This document shows positions 24,689 through 33,126 of a stretch of DNA of 33,126 nucleotides, piece by piece. The notes below the pieces were generated by a model. It saw nothing but the letters and a program-made list of their open reading frames with translations. It made no database searches and was not told where the DNA came from. The first letter of the stretch is position 1, and every line of letters starts with the position of its first letter. The translations under genes and the position numbers were made by a program. This stretch comes from an uncultured Flavobacteriales bacterium (GTDB lineage Bacteria; Bacteroidota; Bacteroidia; Flavobacteriales_G; Salibacteraceae): the NCBI GenBank assembly GCA_913020435.1, contig CAJVZZ010000028.1:1-33126 (forward strand). The letters are read 5' to 3'.

Positions 24689-26565
24689 GCCTCTTTGTCA
24701 CTCAACTCTAGCCAACGATCCGATTTAGTTTCTAGGTCCTTTATGGCTGCCCCAAGTTCATCAGATAATTTCATCATTTCATCAGAATCTTCAATCCCTT
24801 CTTCAAACTTTTTATTGATTTCTTCCTTGCGTTTCTCCAGTTTTTCAATGTCAACTTCTAAGATTCCAAACTCCCGTTTTTCATTGTAAGACAGCTTTTG
24901 AGATTTGTCATTAGAAACATTCTTAGGCTTCGATTTCTTCTCAACTTCCTTCTTCACAACAACTTCTTCTATTTTATCTCCACCAGCTTTCTTCCAATCT
25001 CTCCATTGAGAGTAGTTGCCCGGAAAATCTTTAATACTAAGCTTGTCTTTTTCTAAAACGAATAGATGGTCTACCAACTTATCCATGAAATACCTATCAT
25101 GACTAACGATAATTACACAACCGGGAAAATCTAAAAGAAAGTCCTCAAGAATATTCAAGGTCATGATATCCAAATCATTGGTAGGCTCATCAAGAATTAA
25201 GAAGTTGGGATTTTTCATCAAAACCGTCAATAGATGTAACCTTCGTTTTTCACCACCACTTAATTTCTCAATCATATTGTAGTGCATATTCTTCGGAAAC
25301 AAGAAACGCTCGAGCAACTGAGAGGCCGAAAGCTTCTTACCTTTAGCTAATGGTATGAATTCCGCTACTTTTTTGACTACTTCAAAAACTCGTTCGTTTG
25401 TTTTAAACTTCATTCCCTCTTGATTGAAGTAACCAACTTTTATGGTTTCACCGACCACTACCTTGCCAGAATCAGGTTGAACCTTCTCCGTAATAATATT
25501 TAGCAAAGTTGATTTCCCTGTTCCATTAGGGCCAATAATTCCGACCTTCTCAGCACGCTTGAATTTGTAACTAAAGCCTTCAAATAGTTGTTTATCGGCA
25601 AAGCCTTTTCCAACATTATGAAATTCAAGAATCTTACTTCCCATTCTCTCCATATTGATTTCCAGCTCAACTTGCTTGTTATCAATTCGTTGTTTTGCAA
25701 CTTGCTTAAGATCATGGAAAGAATCAATTCTTGCCTTGCTCTTTGTTGTTCGAGCCTTGGGCTGTCTTCGCATCCATTCAACCTCAGTCCTAAAAAGGTT
25801 TTTAGCTTTTTCTATAGTTGCTTGATCTGACGATTTCCGTTCTTCTCTTCTTTCCAAAAAGAAGGAATAGTTGCCTTTATAGGTGTACAATCCGAAATCA
25901 TCCATTTCGAGAATCGTATTACATACGTTTTCTAAAAAATACCGGTCATGAGTCACCATCAACAAAGTGATATTCTCTGTTTTTAAGAATTTCTCTAACC
26001 ATTCGATCATTTCTAAATCCAAATGGTTAGTTGGCTCATCCAACATCAAAAAATCTGGCTCGTCAATCAACACTTTGGCCAATGCCAATCGTTTCAGTTG
26101 CCCTCCCGACATGGAGCCAACTTTAGCGTCTAATTGATTGATGCTTAATTCAGATAAAATACTCTTTACCTTCACCTCTTGATCCCAACCATTCAGCTCC
26201 TCCAAAGTATCCATAGCTTTTTGAAAAGCATCCCCAGTTTCTTCTACTTCCAAGCACCTTTCATATTCACGAATAGCCATCAGTACAGGATTATCGGTTT
26301 CAAATACCGCATCCCAAATTGTTAGGTCAGGGTTGATTTTAGGATCTTGCATCAAGTATCGGACTTTAATCCCCTTTCGAAATACTACTCGTCCCTCATC
26401 AGGCTCTTCTAATCCAGCAATAATTTTCATCAGCGTAGATTTACCGGTTCCGTTTTGAGCAACCAGAGCGACCTTATCACCAGCAGCCATTCCAAAAGTT
26501 AGATTGCTTAATATTTCTCGATCGGCAAAACGCTTCGAGATGGATTCAATAGATAAATAATTCAT
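24685..26565 (-). CDS. ABC-F family ATPase, Uup-like
   Basis: 626 residues, two ABC cassettes on one chain and no membrane segments. First cassette: Walker A AQNGTGKST (36-44), signature MSGGQ (152-156), Walker B FLMLDEPTNHLD (172-183). Second: GPNGTGKST (345-353), LSGGE (435-439), FLILDEPTNDLD (455-466). The linker holds the basic segment MRRQPKARTTKSKARID (265-281), and the C terminus (~540-626) is a charged coiled coil, both as in Uup. ABC-F proteins act on ribosomes to relieve stalling or, for Uup, also affect DNA stability. Its ATG overlaps the upstream gene's stop by one base (TAATG), so translation is coupled. Confidence 0.94.
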   Translation of the reverse strand: MNYLSIESISKRFADREILSNLTFGMAAGDKVALVAQNGTGKSTLMKIIAGLEEPDEGRVVFRKGIKVRYLMQDPKINPDLTIWDAVFETDNPVLMAIREYERCLEVEETGDAFQKAMDTLEELNGWDQEVKVKSILSELSINQLDAKVGSMSGGQLKRLALAKVLIDEPDFLMLDEPTNHLDLEMIEWLEKFLKTENITLLMVTHDRYFLENVCNTILEMDDFGLYTYKGNYSFFLERREERKSSDQATIEKAKNLFRTEVEWMRRQPKARTTKSKARIDSFHDLKQVAKQRIDNKQVELEINMERMGSKILEFHNVGKGFADKQLFEGFSYKFKRAEKVGIIGPNGTGKSTLLNIITEKVQPDSGKVVVGETIKVGYFNQEGMKFKTNERVFEVVKKVAEFIPLAKGKKLSASQLLERFLFPKNMHYNMIEKLSGGEKRRLHLLTVLMKNPNFLILDEPTNDLDIMTLNILEDFLLDFPGCVIIVSHDRYFMDKLVDHLFVLEKDKLSIKDFPGNYSQWRDWKKAGGDKIEEVVVKKEVEKKSKPKNVSNDKSQKLSYNEKREFGILEVDIEKLEKRKEEINKKFEEGIEDSDEMMKLSDELGAAIKDLETKSDRWLELSDKEA

Positions 26566-27113
26566 TATTGGATATATCCTAATTTTTTAAACACCTTTTG
26601 AAAGCGTTTTTGTAATTCATTTGAGGTCATTACCTCTTTGTGATAAGCTTCGATTGATTCGTATAATCGAGCGTGAAATTCAATTGTATTAATTGCAAAT
26701 CGTACCGGAGTTTCTTGCAAAACTAATGGCCCCTGATCGGTTAATCGAAATCGCACTTCTCTTTTCGAGCTGGCATCAAAAGCAAATAAAGAAACAGAGT
26801 GTGCAACTGCATTTCTAAACAGCAGAAGAGTTTGTGTATCTCTTCGGTCGTGTTTCAAAAATGCTTTTAAGAATTTCTTTATACGAACCATGCTACCTTG
26901 GTTTTCTAATTGGCCGGAGTGATACCTTGATAATAGATCAATTACCGACCAAACTAATAATGGAAACGCTTGATTTTGTGTTAGACTTACTTTTTCCAAA
27001 TCCTTTAATTCATCAAGGCCTTTTTGTAAAGTGGAATTACAAGTTTCAAGCTTTTTATTTCCAAAAAAGAAATTGGTTTGCTCTTCAATTGTATTAATTA
27101 CTGCATTTGCCAT
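26565..27113 (-). CDS. All-helical protein with HEPN-like RNxxxH motif, unknown function
   Basis: 182 residues, no signal peptide or membrane helix. The first ~110 residues look like a bundle of amphipathic helices. Residues 100-105 read RNAVAH (context LLLFRNAVAHSVSLF), which matches the RNxxxH (Rx4-6H) motif of HEPN-domain RNases and their inactive relatives, placed at the start of a late helix as in that fold. The rest (REVRFRLTDQGPLVLQE, then FHARLYESIEAYHKE) is beta then helix. Its stop TAA shares a base with the ABC-F ATG, giving coupled translation. HEPN membership is inferred from a short motif; it could be a conserved protein with a chance match. Confidence 0.6.
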   Translation of the reverse strand: MANAVINTIEEQTNFFFGNKKLETCNSTLQKGLDELKDLEKVSLTQNQAFPLLVWSVIDLLSRYHSGQLENQGSMVRIKKFLKAFLKHDRRDTQTLLLFRNAVAHSVSLFAFDASSKREVRFRLTDQGPLVLQETPVRFAINTIEFHARLYESIEAYHKEVMTSNELQKRFQKVFKKLGYIQ

Positions 27114-27271
27114 TCGGGGGCAAAGGAAAGCATTTGTAAGAGTAACACGTTAGCTAAATTGGCAAATCCTTTAGCTCTAATTTCCCCATAAAAAATCAAC
27201 TATAAAAACAGGGTTAGAATGTTGTTTTACAATCGACTAAATGCATGATTAAACATTATTTTTGACAAATC
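27114..27271. promoter_or_regulatory. Divergent promoter region between HEPN-like gene and sensor kinase
   Basis: 158 bp with no coding region. On the plus strand TATTTTTG (27257-27264) matches TAnnTTTG only 7 bp before the kinase ATG, which would give an almost leaderless mRNA. No match found for the minus-strand gene. Confidence 0.35.
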
Positions 27272-28225
27272 ATGAAATCAGTAAATTCAAGTTTCTGGCT
27301 CTATGTATTGGGCGTTTATATTTTACTTCAGTTTTTGTGGTGGACTTGGATGTTGATCGATTTAAACCAACAAGTTTATCTGCTTAAAGTTAATTACCAT
27401 ATTGCCAATTCCCTGCAATCGCAAGGAACAACGGATGACTTTGTTCAACGAAAAATTGCAATGATCATTGGGGAAGGTTCTGTTTTTATAGTGCTACTTA
27501 CTTTAGGTTTTATTCAAGTAAAAAAAGCGCTAAAAAGAGAATTAGATGCAGCCAAGAAACAACGCAATTTTTTATTGTCTGTTACTCATGAATTAAACTC
27601 TCCCATTGCTGGCGTTCAATTGAATTTAGAAACTACCCTCAACAGAGACCTTGATTCAAAAACTAGAAATCAACTGATAAGTAATGCCTTACAACAAAAT
27701 GGGAGATTAAAGAATCTAGTCGACAACATTCTAACTTCAACAAGACTAGAAGAAAACGTATTGCAATTGAATATTCAACCGACGAATATTTCTGAACTTC
27801 TTCCTAAAATTTTAGTCGATTTTAAGTCCTCAAATACAACAATTAACATAAGCGATTTCCATCCTGACATATATGCTTTAGTAGATCAGCTCGCGTTTGA
27901 ATCGGTAATCAAAAATTTATTGGAAAATGCGATAAAGTATAATCGTCAGGATAATCCCATTACCGTTACATCTAAAATAGAAAATGGATTTGTTTTTATT
28001 CATATTGAGGATCACGGAATTGGAATTCCTCCAGATTCGAAACAAAAAGTCTTTGCTCGGTTTTTCAGAATTCAAAACGAAGAAACCCGAACGACGAAAG
28101 GAACAGGACTTGGCTTGTATATTGTTAAACAACTAGCAGAACTTATGGGAGGTGAAATCTTCTTGGAATCTAAATTTGGAAAAGGTTCTACTTTTACGAT
28201 TAAACTAAAAATAGATGATAAATAG
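27272..28225 (+). CDS. Membrane sensor histidine kinase (orphan)
   Basis: 317 residues. Two membrane helices (about 8-30 and 68-84) enclose a very short periplasmic loop of ~35 residues, so sensing is likely within or near the membrane. Then HisKA with phospho-acceptor His106 in SVTHELNSPIAG, the N box ESVIKNLLENAIKYN, G1 HIEDHGIGIPPD and G2 GTGLGLYIVKQLAELMGGE of the HATPase domain. All catalytic motifs are intact. There is no response regulator beside it; the partner must be elsewhere. The gene after it overlaps by 11 bp. The signal is unknown. Confidence 0.95.
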   Translation: MKSVNSSFWLYVLGVYILLQFLWWTWMLIDLNQQVYLLKVNYHIANSLQSQGTTDDFVQRKIAMIIGEGSVFIVLLTLGFIQVKKALKRELDAAKKQRNFLLSVTHELNSPIAGVQLNLETTLNRDLDSKTRNQLISNALQQNGRLKNLVDNILTSTRLEENVLQLNIQPTNISELLPKILVDFKSSNTTINISDFHPDIYALVDQLAFESVIKNLLENAIKYNRQDNPITVTSKIENGFVFIHIEDHGIGIPPDSKQKVFARFFRIQNEETRTTKGTGLGLYIVKQLAELMGGEIFLESKFGKGSTFTIKLKIDDK

Positions 28226-28661
28226 AATTTTAGCTTTTGCACTGTTATTGGCCTTTACAGCTTGTGTTGACTATAAAAATGTAGAGTTTCTCTCTCTTGA
28301 AAATGCTACTTTAAACAAAATTTCTCCCAGTGGAATTGAAGCCGACCTGTGGTTAAAAATCAAGAACCCGAATGATTATAAAATCAAGATTGAAACTAAA
28401 GACCTTACATTTTTCATTAACGGAAAAGAAATCGGAAAAGCTCGACTTACTGAACAAATGGAGCTAACTAAAGAAAACACTGAAACATATAAAACGGGCA
28501 TTGTCGTTAGCTTACCTGCTGATGGAAATATTGATTTAGGAATGATAATGCTCATGAGTGGTGGAAAAATAACCTTGGGTATTAAAGGTGAAATTATTGG
28601 TAAAGCAAAAGGTATTTCTAAAACTGTTCCTATCGATTTTACTGAATCGATCTCTATTTAA
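28215..28661 (+). CDS. LEA14-like (LEA type 2) lipoprotein
   Basis: 148 residues. The N terminus is a lipoprotein signal with lipobox-like FTAC, Cys17 becoming the lipidated residue. The rest is a single beta-sandwich resembling LEA type 2/WHy domains: VEFLSLENATLNKISPSGIE, then ADLWLKIKNPNDYKIKI and a Gly-rich end GEIIGKAKGISKTVPIDF. Members are small envelope proteins with no established enzymatic role. It starts inside the last 11 bp of the sensor kinase gene, so translation is coupled; whether the lipoprotein acts as an input to the kinase is speculation. Confidence 0.82.
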   Translation: MINRILAFALLLAFTACVDYKNVEFLSLENATLNKISPSGIEADLWLKIKNPNDYKIKIETKDLTFFINGKEIGKARLTEQMELTKENTETYKTGIVVSLPADGNIDLGMIMLMSGGKITLGIKGEIIGKAKGISKTVPIDFTESISI

Positions 28662-28735
28662 ATCGAATTCCAAATTCTTAACACATTTCTGTAATAACTA
28701 GTTATCGATGTGGCCCCTGTCCTATTATGCACTGC

Positions 28736-28743
28736 TACCTTTG
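28736..28743 (+). promoter_or_regulatory. Candidate -7 promoter box for the DUF255 gene
   Basis: TACCTTTG matches TAnnTTTG and ends 15 bp before the ATG at 28759, the same spacing as at lgt. It also argues that translation starts at 28759 and not at the in-frame ATG at 28708, which would lie upstream of the transcript start. Confidence 0.5.
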
Positions 28744-28758
28744 ATAAAATTTTATAAC

Positions 28759-30873
28759 ATGAGACTCCTACTCATATTTTCGATTGTATTAACTGCTGTT
28801 CAAAGCTGCCAAAACAACTCAAATACCGCTGAAAAAATGCACGATCAGACAGAACACAAACATACCAATGCACTAATTAATGAAACAAGTCCTTACTTGC
28901 TCCAACACGCCCACAATCCCGTAAATTGGTACCCTTGGGGCGACGAGGCTCTTAATAAAGCAAAAGCAGAGGACAAGTTAATCTTAGTGAGTATTGGTTA
29001 TTCTGCGTGTCACTGGTGCCATGTTATGGAACGTGAATCGTTTGAAGATTCAGTGGTGGCCAAAATCATGAATGACAATTTTGTTTGTATCAAAGTAGAT
29101 AGAGAAGAACGTCCAGATATTGATCAGATATATATGAATGCTGTTCAACTCATTACAAAGCAGGGTGGCTGGCCATTAAACTGTTTTGCATTGCCTGACG
29201 GAAGGCCCGTTTATGGAGGTACCTATTTCCAGAAAAGTCAATGGGTAAATATCCTTCAAAGCTTAGCAAAGGATTATGATAAAGACAAGGAAAAGTTTTA
29301 TGAATATGCAGAGAACCTAACAGAGGGGATAAAGAACTCTGACCTTCTTCCACTAAACAATTCACCTGCCCAATTCAGCAACGACACTCTGGTGGATATG
29401 GTTAGTAAATGGAAGACCAGTTTTGATAGCAAAGAAGGCGGCCCCAGCCGAGCACCAAAATTCCCTATTCCGAATAACTATCAATTCCTGTTGCGTTATG
29501 GTGTTCTGAATAATGACCAAGAAGTTCTTAATCATGTAAAACTAACTCTGGATAAAATGGCATATGGAGGGATTTATGATCAAATTGGAGGAGGCTTTGC
29601 GCGCTATTCAACCGACATTCTTTGGAAGGCACCTCACTTTGAAAAAATGCTTTATGACAATGCACAATTAATGAATTTGTATGCTGAGGCTTATCAATAT
29701 TATGGCGATGATTTGTACAAAGACATTGTCTATCAAACATTTGACTTTTTACAACGTGAAATGACCACAAAAAACGGTGCTTTCTATTCCGCTCTAGATG
29801 CAGATAGTGAAGGTGAGGAAGGTAAATTTTACGTTTGGAAAGAGGAAGAGTTAAAGTCAGCTCTTTCTGAAAGTGAGTATAACCTCACTGAGGTCTATTA
29901 TAATATTGGTAAAAAAGCGCTTTGGGAACACGGCAATAATATTCTACTTAGGGATAAAACTGATGAACAAGTTGCCGAAAAGCTGGATCTACCAGTTGAG
30001 CAGGTACAACCTGCAATAAAAGCAATAAATAACAAGCTTTTAAAAGTTCGTGCTGAAAGAATTCGACCAGGGCTAGATGACAAAACACTCACCTCGTGGA
30101 ACGCTTTAATGATTTCAGGGCTTACAAAAGCTGGCCAAGTTTTTTCGGAAAAAAAGTTCCTAAATGTTGCTATTAAAAATGCAAATTTCATTGTTTCAGA
30201 GCAAACAACAAAAGAAGGGAATCTATTACACAGCTATAAAAACGGCACTTCTAAATTAAATGGTTTTCTGGAAGATTATTGTTTTGTAATTGAAGCTTAC
30301 ACGGACTTATATCAGGCTACATTTGAGCAAATTTGGTTGGAAAGAGCGAAAGATTTATTAGACATTAGTATTGAGAATTTCTATGATACTAAACGAGGTA
30401 TGTTTTATTTTACATCGAAAAATGCAACCGGTTTAGTAGCAAGAAAAATGGAATTGAACGATAATGTTATTCCTGCATCTAATTCCAGCATGGCAAAATC
30501 ACTTAATGTTTTAGGCCATTATTTTGATAATAAAGCCTATCTAAATATGTCTGAAACAATGCTGAATAACATACAACCTTACATGTCTAATTATGGATCA
30601 GGTTATTCTAATTGGGGACAATTGTATTTAAACCAAGTATTTCCATTTTATGAAATTGCAATTGTTGGAGACAATGCAATAGAAAAATCATCTGAATTGA
30701 ACAGGACTTATGTTGCTAACAAACTTCTAATTGGCTCGAAAAAATCTAGTGAATTACCATTACTAGAAAATAAACATGTTGAAGGAGATACCTATATATA
30801 TGTTTGTGTTAACAAGTCTTGCCAATTACCAGTAACCGAGGTAAGTGAAGCTGTTAAACAACTTAAACAATAG
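28759..30873 (+). CDS. DUF255/YyaL-like thioredoxin-domain lipoprotein
   Basis: 704 residues from ATG 28759. This start gives a lipoprotein signal ([17 protein letters not shown], Cys17); the ATG at 28708 would add 17 residues that spoil it. The mature part opens with the family hallmark [19 protein letters not shown], then a thioredoxin-like domain with a CxxC motif at Cys84/Cys87 (SACHWCHVM) and [11 protein letters not shown]. The remaining ~500 residues are alpha-helical, resembling the (alpha/alpha)6-barrel of the N-acylglucosamine 2-epimerase type ([38 protein letters not shown]). The family's biochemical function is not settled. Here it would be anchored in the envelope. Confidence 0.93.
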   Translation: MRLLLIFSIVLTAVQSCQNNSNTAEKMHDQTEHKHTNALINETSPYLLQHAHNPVNWYPWGDEALNKAKAEDKLILVSIGYSACHWCHVMERESFEDSVVAKIMNDNFVCIKVDREERPDIDQIYMNAVQLITKQGGWPLNCFALPDGRPVYGGTYFQKSQWVNILQSLAKDYDKDKEKFYEYAENLTEGIKNSDLLPLNNSPAQFSNDTLVDMVSKWKTSFDSKEGGPSRAPKFPIPNNYQFLLRYGVLNNDQEVLNHVKLTLDKMAYGGIYDQIGGGFARYSTDILWKAPHFEKMLYDNAQLMNLYAEAYQYYGDDLYKDIVYQTFDFLQREMTTKNGAFYSALDADSEGEEGKFYVWKEEELKSALSESEYNLTEVYYNIGKKALWEHGNNILLRDKTDEQVAEKLDLPVEQVQPAIKAINNKLLKVRAERIRPGLDDKTLTSWNALMISGLTKAGQVFSEKKFLNVAIKNANFIVSEQTTKEGNLLHSYKNGTSKLNGFLEDYCFVIEAYTDLYQATFEQIWLERAKDLLDISIENFYDTKRGMFYFTSKNATGLVARKMELNDNVIPASNSSMAKSLNVLGHYFDNKAYLNMSETMLNNIQPYMSNYGSGYSNWGQLYLNQVFPFYEIAIVGDNAIEKSSELNRTYVANKLLIGSKKSSELPLLENKHVEGDTYIYVCVNKSCQLPVTEVSEAVKQLKQ

Positions 30874-30879
30874 GCAACT

Positions 30880-31797
30880 ATGCGTTTAACCATCTATCTA
30901 ACATTGCTGATATTACTATTTACTGTATTTGGATTGCATAAAAGTCATGCTCAGATTTTAGACGTATACCAAGGCAAGCTTTACAATAATGATTGTCAGT
31001 TCAATGAGCGGTTTATAATGGATAATAAAATAAAGACTATAACCGGAAAAATCTCAGTAAAAAAGGACATGCAACCTATATCAAACAAAGGGCTTATCGT
31101 TAGATATTCTTTTGATCGTATAGGCAGACTTTCTGAACAAATTAAGACTATGTCATTAAGAGGTGGAAGAATTGATACTACTCAGAGTTCGTTTAGTTAT
31201 AGCCAGAATAATCAATTAGTTCAGAAAGCACAATTTTACGTAAAGGCATATGATGCCATAAGGTATTCTTACAATAATAAGAATGAAATCACTTCCGAAA
31301 TGGTAGTGCGAGGAGCCAATAACAATCAATATAAATATGGATTTGACAAAGGCTCAGAGACTATTGTTAAACAGGAACGTTACGAATGGCAGCAACTAAA
31401 TGATACTACTCAGAATGTGGTGTATTATAATTCCGCTGAAAGACCATACAAAGAAAGGACCATAATTTTAAATGTGATAGGGCAAAAACAATCAGAGAAC
31501 ACCACTTACTATCTAACTAAAAAACGAAATTTAATTACCTACAAATACGATCCGGTAGGAAGGCTAATTAAAATTATTGATTACTCAAATTTAGGGAGCC
31601 AACGCACGATCACAAACACCTATGAGTACGACGAGTATGGTAATTTGTACAACAGTAAAATATATACCAACGGAAAGCTATCCTACACCCAAGAGTTTCT
31701 TTACGACCCCCAAACCTTATTTCTCAGTGCACAATTGAGCAAGGATGAATCCGCAAGAAGTATTAAGATTATTCAATATGAATATAAGTTTTATTAA
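30880..31797 (+). CDS. Secreted protein of unknown function with YD-repeat-like strands
   Basis: 305 residues. A signal peptide is clear (MRLTIYLTLLILLFTVFGL to about SHAQ, residue 25). The mature part is made of short Tyr/Asp/Gly-rich beta strands resembling YD (RHS-like) repeats: IVRYSFDRIGRLSEQI, TYKYDPVGRLIKIIDY and NTYEYDEYGNLYNSKI. No catalytic motif and no sorting domain at the C terminus. It starts 6 bp after the DUF255 stop, so the two are one operon and may work together in the envelope. Calling it an RHS relative would be too strong. Confidence 0.8.
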   Translation: MRLTIYLTLLILLFTVFGLHKSHAQILDVYQGKLYNNDCQFNERFIMDNKIKTITGKISVKKDMQPISNKGLIVRYSFDRIGRLSEQIKTMSLRGGRIDTTQSSFSYSQNNQLVQKAQFYVKAYDAIRYSYNNKNEITSEMVVRGANNNQYKYGFDKGSETIVKQERYEWQQLNDTTQNVVYYNSAERPYKERTIILNVIGQKQSENTTYYLTKKRNLITYKYDPVGRLIKIIDYSNLGSQRTITNTYEYDEYGNLYNSKIYTNGKLSYTQEFLYDPQTLFLSAQLSKDESARSIKIIQYEYKFY

Positions 31798-31887
31798 TTA
31801 GCTGCAATCGCACATCAATTATTTCTAAAATTGGCCAACAGTTTTGCGTTACTCCAATACCGCACTCTGATTATTTAAATAACAGAA

Positions 31888-31910
31888 TGAGTAAATTCTA
31901 CTCACTTTTC
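31888..31910 (+). terminator. Weak terminator-like hairpin after the secreted-protein gene
   Basis: TGAGTA-AATTC-TACTCA forms a 6-bp stem (31888-31893 with 31899-31904) followed by CTTTTC. Stem and T-run are short, and a second small inverted repeat (AGTGAA/TTCACT, about 31923-31947) follows. Termination here is uncertain. Confidence 0.3.
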
Positions 31911-32021
31911 AGAAAAAATAGGGAGTGAACCTAGTTTATTCACTTTCCTATATTCATTACTGTTTTCAATCTGGTGAAATAAAATCCTTTTCAAAGCTAA
32001 TTTCACAACAAAGGAATTATT

Positions 32022-32877
32022 ATGAAACTGTGTTCCGTCGTCTTGTTAACTATATTTTCTGTGGGTGCCTATTCACAATGGGCCGATACAAATACCATCT
32101 ACAAATTCACTTACCTAGGAAAGAACTATGAAATTGTAAAAGAAAAGAAAACTTGAAAGGCCGCAGCAACTTGTACAGTTGAACGAGGAGGCTATTTTGT
32201 TCAAATTAAGAATTCATCAAAGCAAACCAAGATATATCATGAAATAATCAATGGAGCTAATATTTCTAAAACTATACTTCAGTTTCGAATGGAAGAGCAA
32301 TTACCTATATATGAATAGGTGCAACACACCAAACTTTGGAAGGAGATTGGAAATGGGACAACAACGATGACGGAACAGGTTATCAATTCTGGTCAGGTGG
32401 AAAATCCGGAACCTCGTTAAATAGCGCATATCAAAACTGGGGAGCAAAATCAAAATCAAGCCAGAACAGACCTGATAATTTTGGCATAAACAGAACCATG
32501 GAGCAATAGGTCTCGCTGGTTGGCCTTCAGGAAAAACCCTACTAGGTCACCTGTTGAATGGAACGATATTTCTGGTACAAGTGATATTTACTTTATCATA
32601 GAATACGATAGCATTAAGACAATTATAGCCAATTCCTCTTTAAACATTATAGAACATTCAAAACAAAGAATTAACAGCCTATCCTAATCCTGTAAAAGAC
32701 AGAATCTATATTCGGTCAAACAAGACAATCTCTGCTTTCTTGATCAGTATTGAGGGAAAAAGAGTTGTAACATTTAAAGTTAACGAATTAGACGTCTCTG
32801 AATTACCCAGAGGTACTTATTGGATAAATATTAAAGAGGATAACAGAAGATTTAGTTATCCAATTGTAATTGAGTAA
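32022..32877 (+). pseudogene. Decayed C-type-lectin-like T9SS-exported protein gene
   Basis: ATG 32022 opens an intact signal peptide (MKLCSVVLLTIFSVGAYSQ) and YKFTYLGKNYEIVKEKKT, then TGA at 32154 where a Trp is expected before KAAATCTVERGGYFVQI. The frame changes near 32300, giving YI-stop-IGATHQTLEGDWKWDNN (TGA 32312-32314 again in place of Trp), then GYQFWSGGKS and NRPDNFGI. Two more frames carry AIGLAGWPSGKTLLG and EWNDISGTSDIYFIIEYD. The final frame has TAYPNPVKDRIYI and VSELPRGTYWINI to the stop at 32875-32877, a T9SS type A sorting domain. The order WxGAT, EGxWxW, GxxFWSG, NxPDNF, EWND matches a C-type lectin-like fold used for surface sugar or ligand binding. Clearly non-functional as it stands. 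Confidence 0.85.
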
Positions 32878-33126
32878 ATTGGAATTGCTAGTTGCAATCC
32901 ATTTGAACAGTCTTTGAATATCTATTAGTTGGAGAAGATATAGGCATTCTAAAAGCCACCATTTGCCTTCCTGATAACATTGCTACTAATGTTAGGAAAA
33001 TATCTACCCGAACAATTCTGTAGCTAGATGATGCTACACCCCATGACTGCTCCAGGACAGATCTTCTTGGAATTAAGTAATTTAACACTTACTGTACTCA
33101 AAAAGTATAGAGCAAAAAAAGCCCCT
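32878..33126. other. Window end: no supported gene; possible half terminator
   Basis: No convincing coding region on either strand; a 66-codon minus-strand open frame at 32888-33088 resembles no family I know. The last bases, GCAAAAAAAGCCCCT, look like the left arm of an intrinsic terminator whose right arm lies outside the window. Confidence 0.4.

Noticed and set aside
28708-28758. Upstream ATG start for the DUF255 gene
   Set aside because: It would add 17 residues that mask a good lipoprotein signal, and a promoter-like box at 28736-28743 lies downstream of it.
32154-32314. UGA read as Trp (altered genetic code) in the lectin-like gene
   Set aside because: Both TGA codons sit at Trp positions, but the same gene also has TAG and TAA stops in line and several frameshifts, intact genes nearby use TGG for Trp, and TGA is used as a normal stop elsewhere in the window (for example at 10595-10597).
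32888-33088. 66-residue minus-strand gene at the window end
   Set aside because: No family recognised, no ribosome site, and the region follows a decayed gene; a chance open frame or unrecognisable remnant is as likely.

Overview
The window is AT-rich chromosomal DNA from a member of the Bacteroidota, most likely Flavobacteriales. The supporting marks are type IX secretion (T9SS, Por) C-terminal sorting domains on one intact and two decayed genes, candidate promoters of the Bacteroidetes TAnnTTTG type, a topoisomerase III with the DAGQEGE toprim variant, and gene families typical of the phylum (PIG-L/ThuA-like proteins followed by a sodium:solute symporter, DUF255 lipoproteins, S9 oligopeptidase B). 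I see no rRNA, tRNA, CRISPR array, intact IS element or prophage module.

Layout. 1-1935: 3' part of a long repetitive surface or fibre-like protein, closed by a bidirectional terminator. 1954-5950 (minus): hemB, an MscS channel and oligopeptidase B. 6050-12267 (plus): a LOG-family hydrolase, lgt, a DUF1801 protein, a secreted PIG-L/ThuA-like protein, a 41-residue membrane micropeptide and a sodium:solute symporter; from lgt on, the genes overlap or nearly abut and look like one operon. 12297-13205 (minus): YeiH-family transporter, separated from a plus-strand fatty-acid desaturase (13406-14500) by a region holding a perfect 19-bp palindrome. 14619-20213 (minus): MFS transporter, then a tight group of AraC regulator, ring-cleavage dioxygenase with Tat-like signal plus T9SS domain, YheT hydrolase and DEAD-box-type helicase. 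21472-23511 (minus): topB. 24685-27113 (minus): an ABC-F ATPase coupled to an upstream all-helical protein with an RNAVAH (HEPN-like) motif. 27272-28661 (plus): orphan sensor kinase overlapping a LEA14-like lipoprotein. 28759-31797 (plus): DUF255/thioredoxin-like lipoprotein and a secreted protein of unknown function.

The apparently empty gaps are not empty. Reading all three plus frames shows three decayed genes: a signal peptide-to-T9SS protein (20468-21439), a PAS/HisKA sensor remnant (24103-24688), and a C-type-lectin-like T9SS protein (32022-32877). Each keeps recognisable ends or domains but is broken by in-frame stops and frameshifts, so this chromosome appears to be losing surface and sensory genes piecemeal.

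I found no clear-cut new defence or mobile system. The best candidates for something not well described are the PIG-L/micropeptide/symporter cassette, the HEPN-like protein translationally coupled to ABC-F, the Tat-plus-T9SS dioxygenase, and the palindrome carrying a promoter-like box on both strands.
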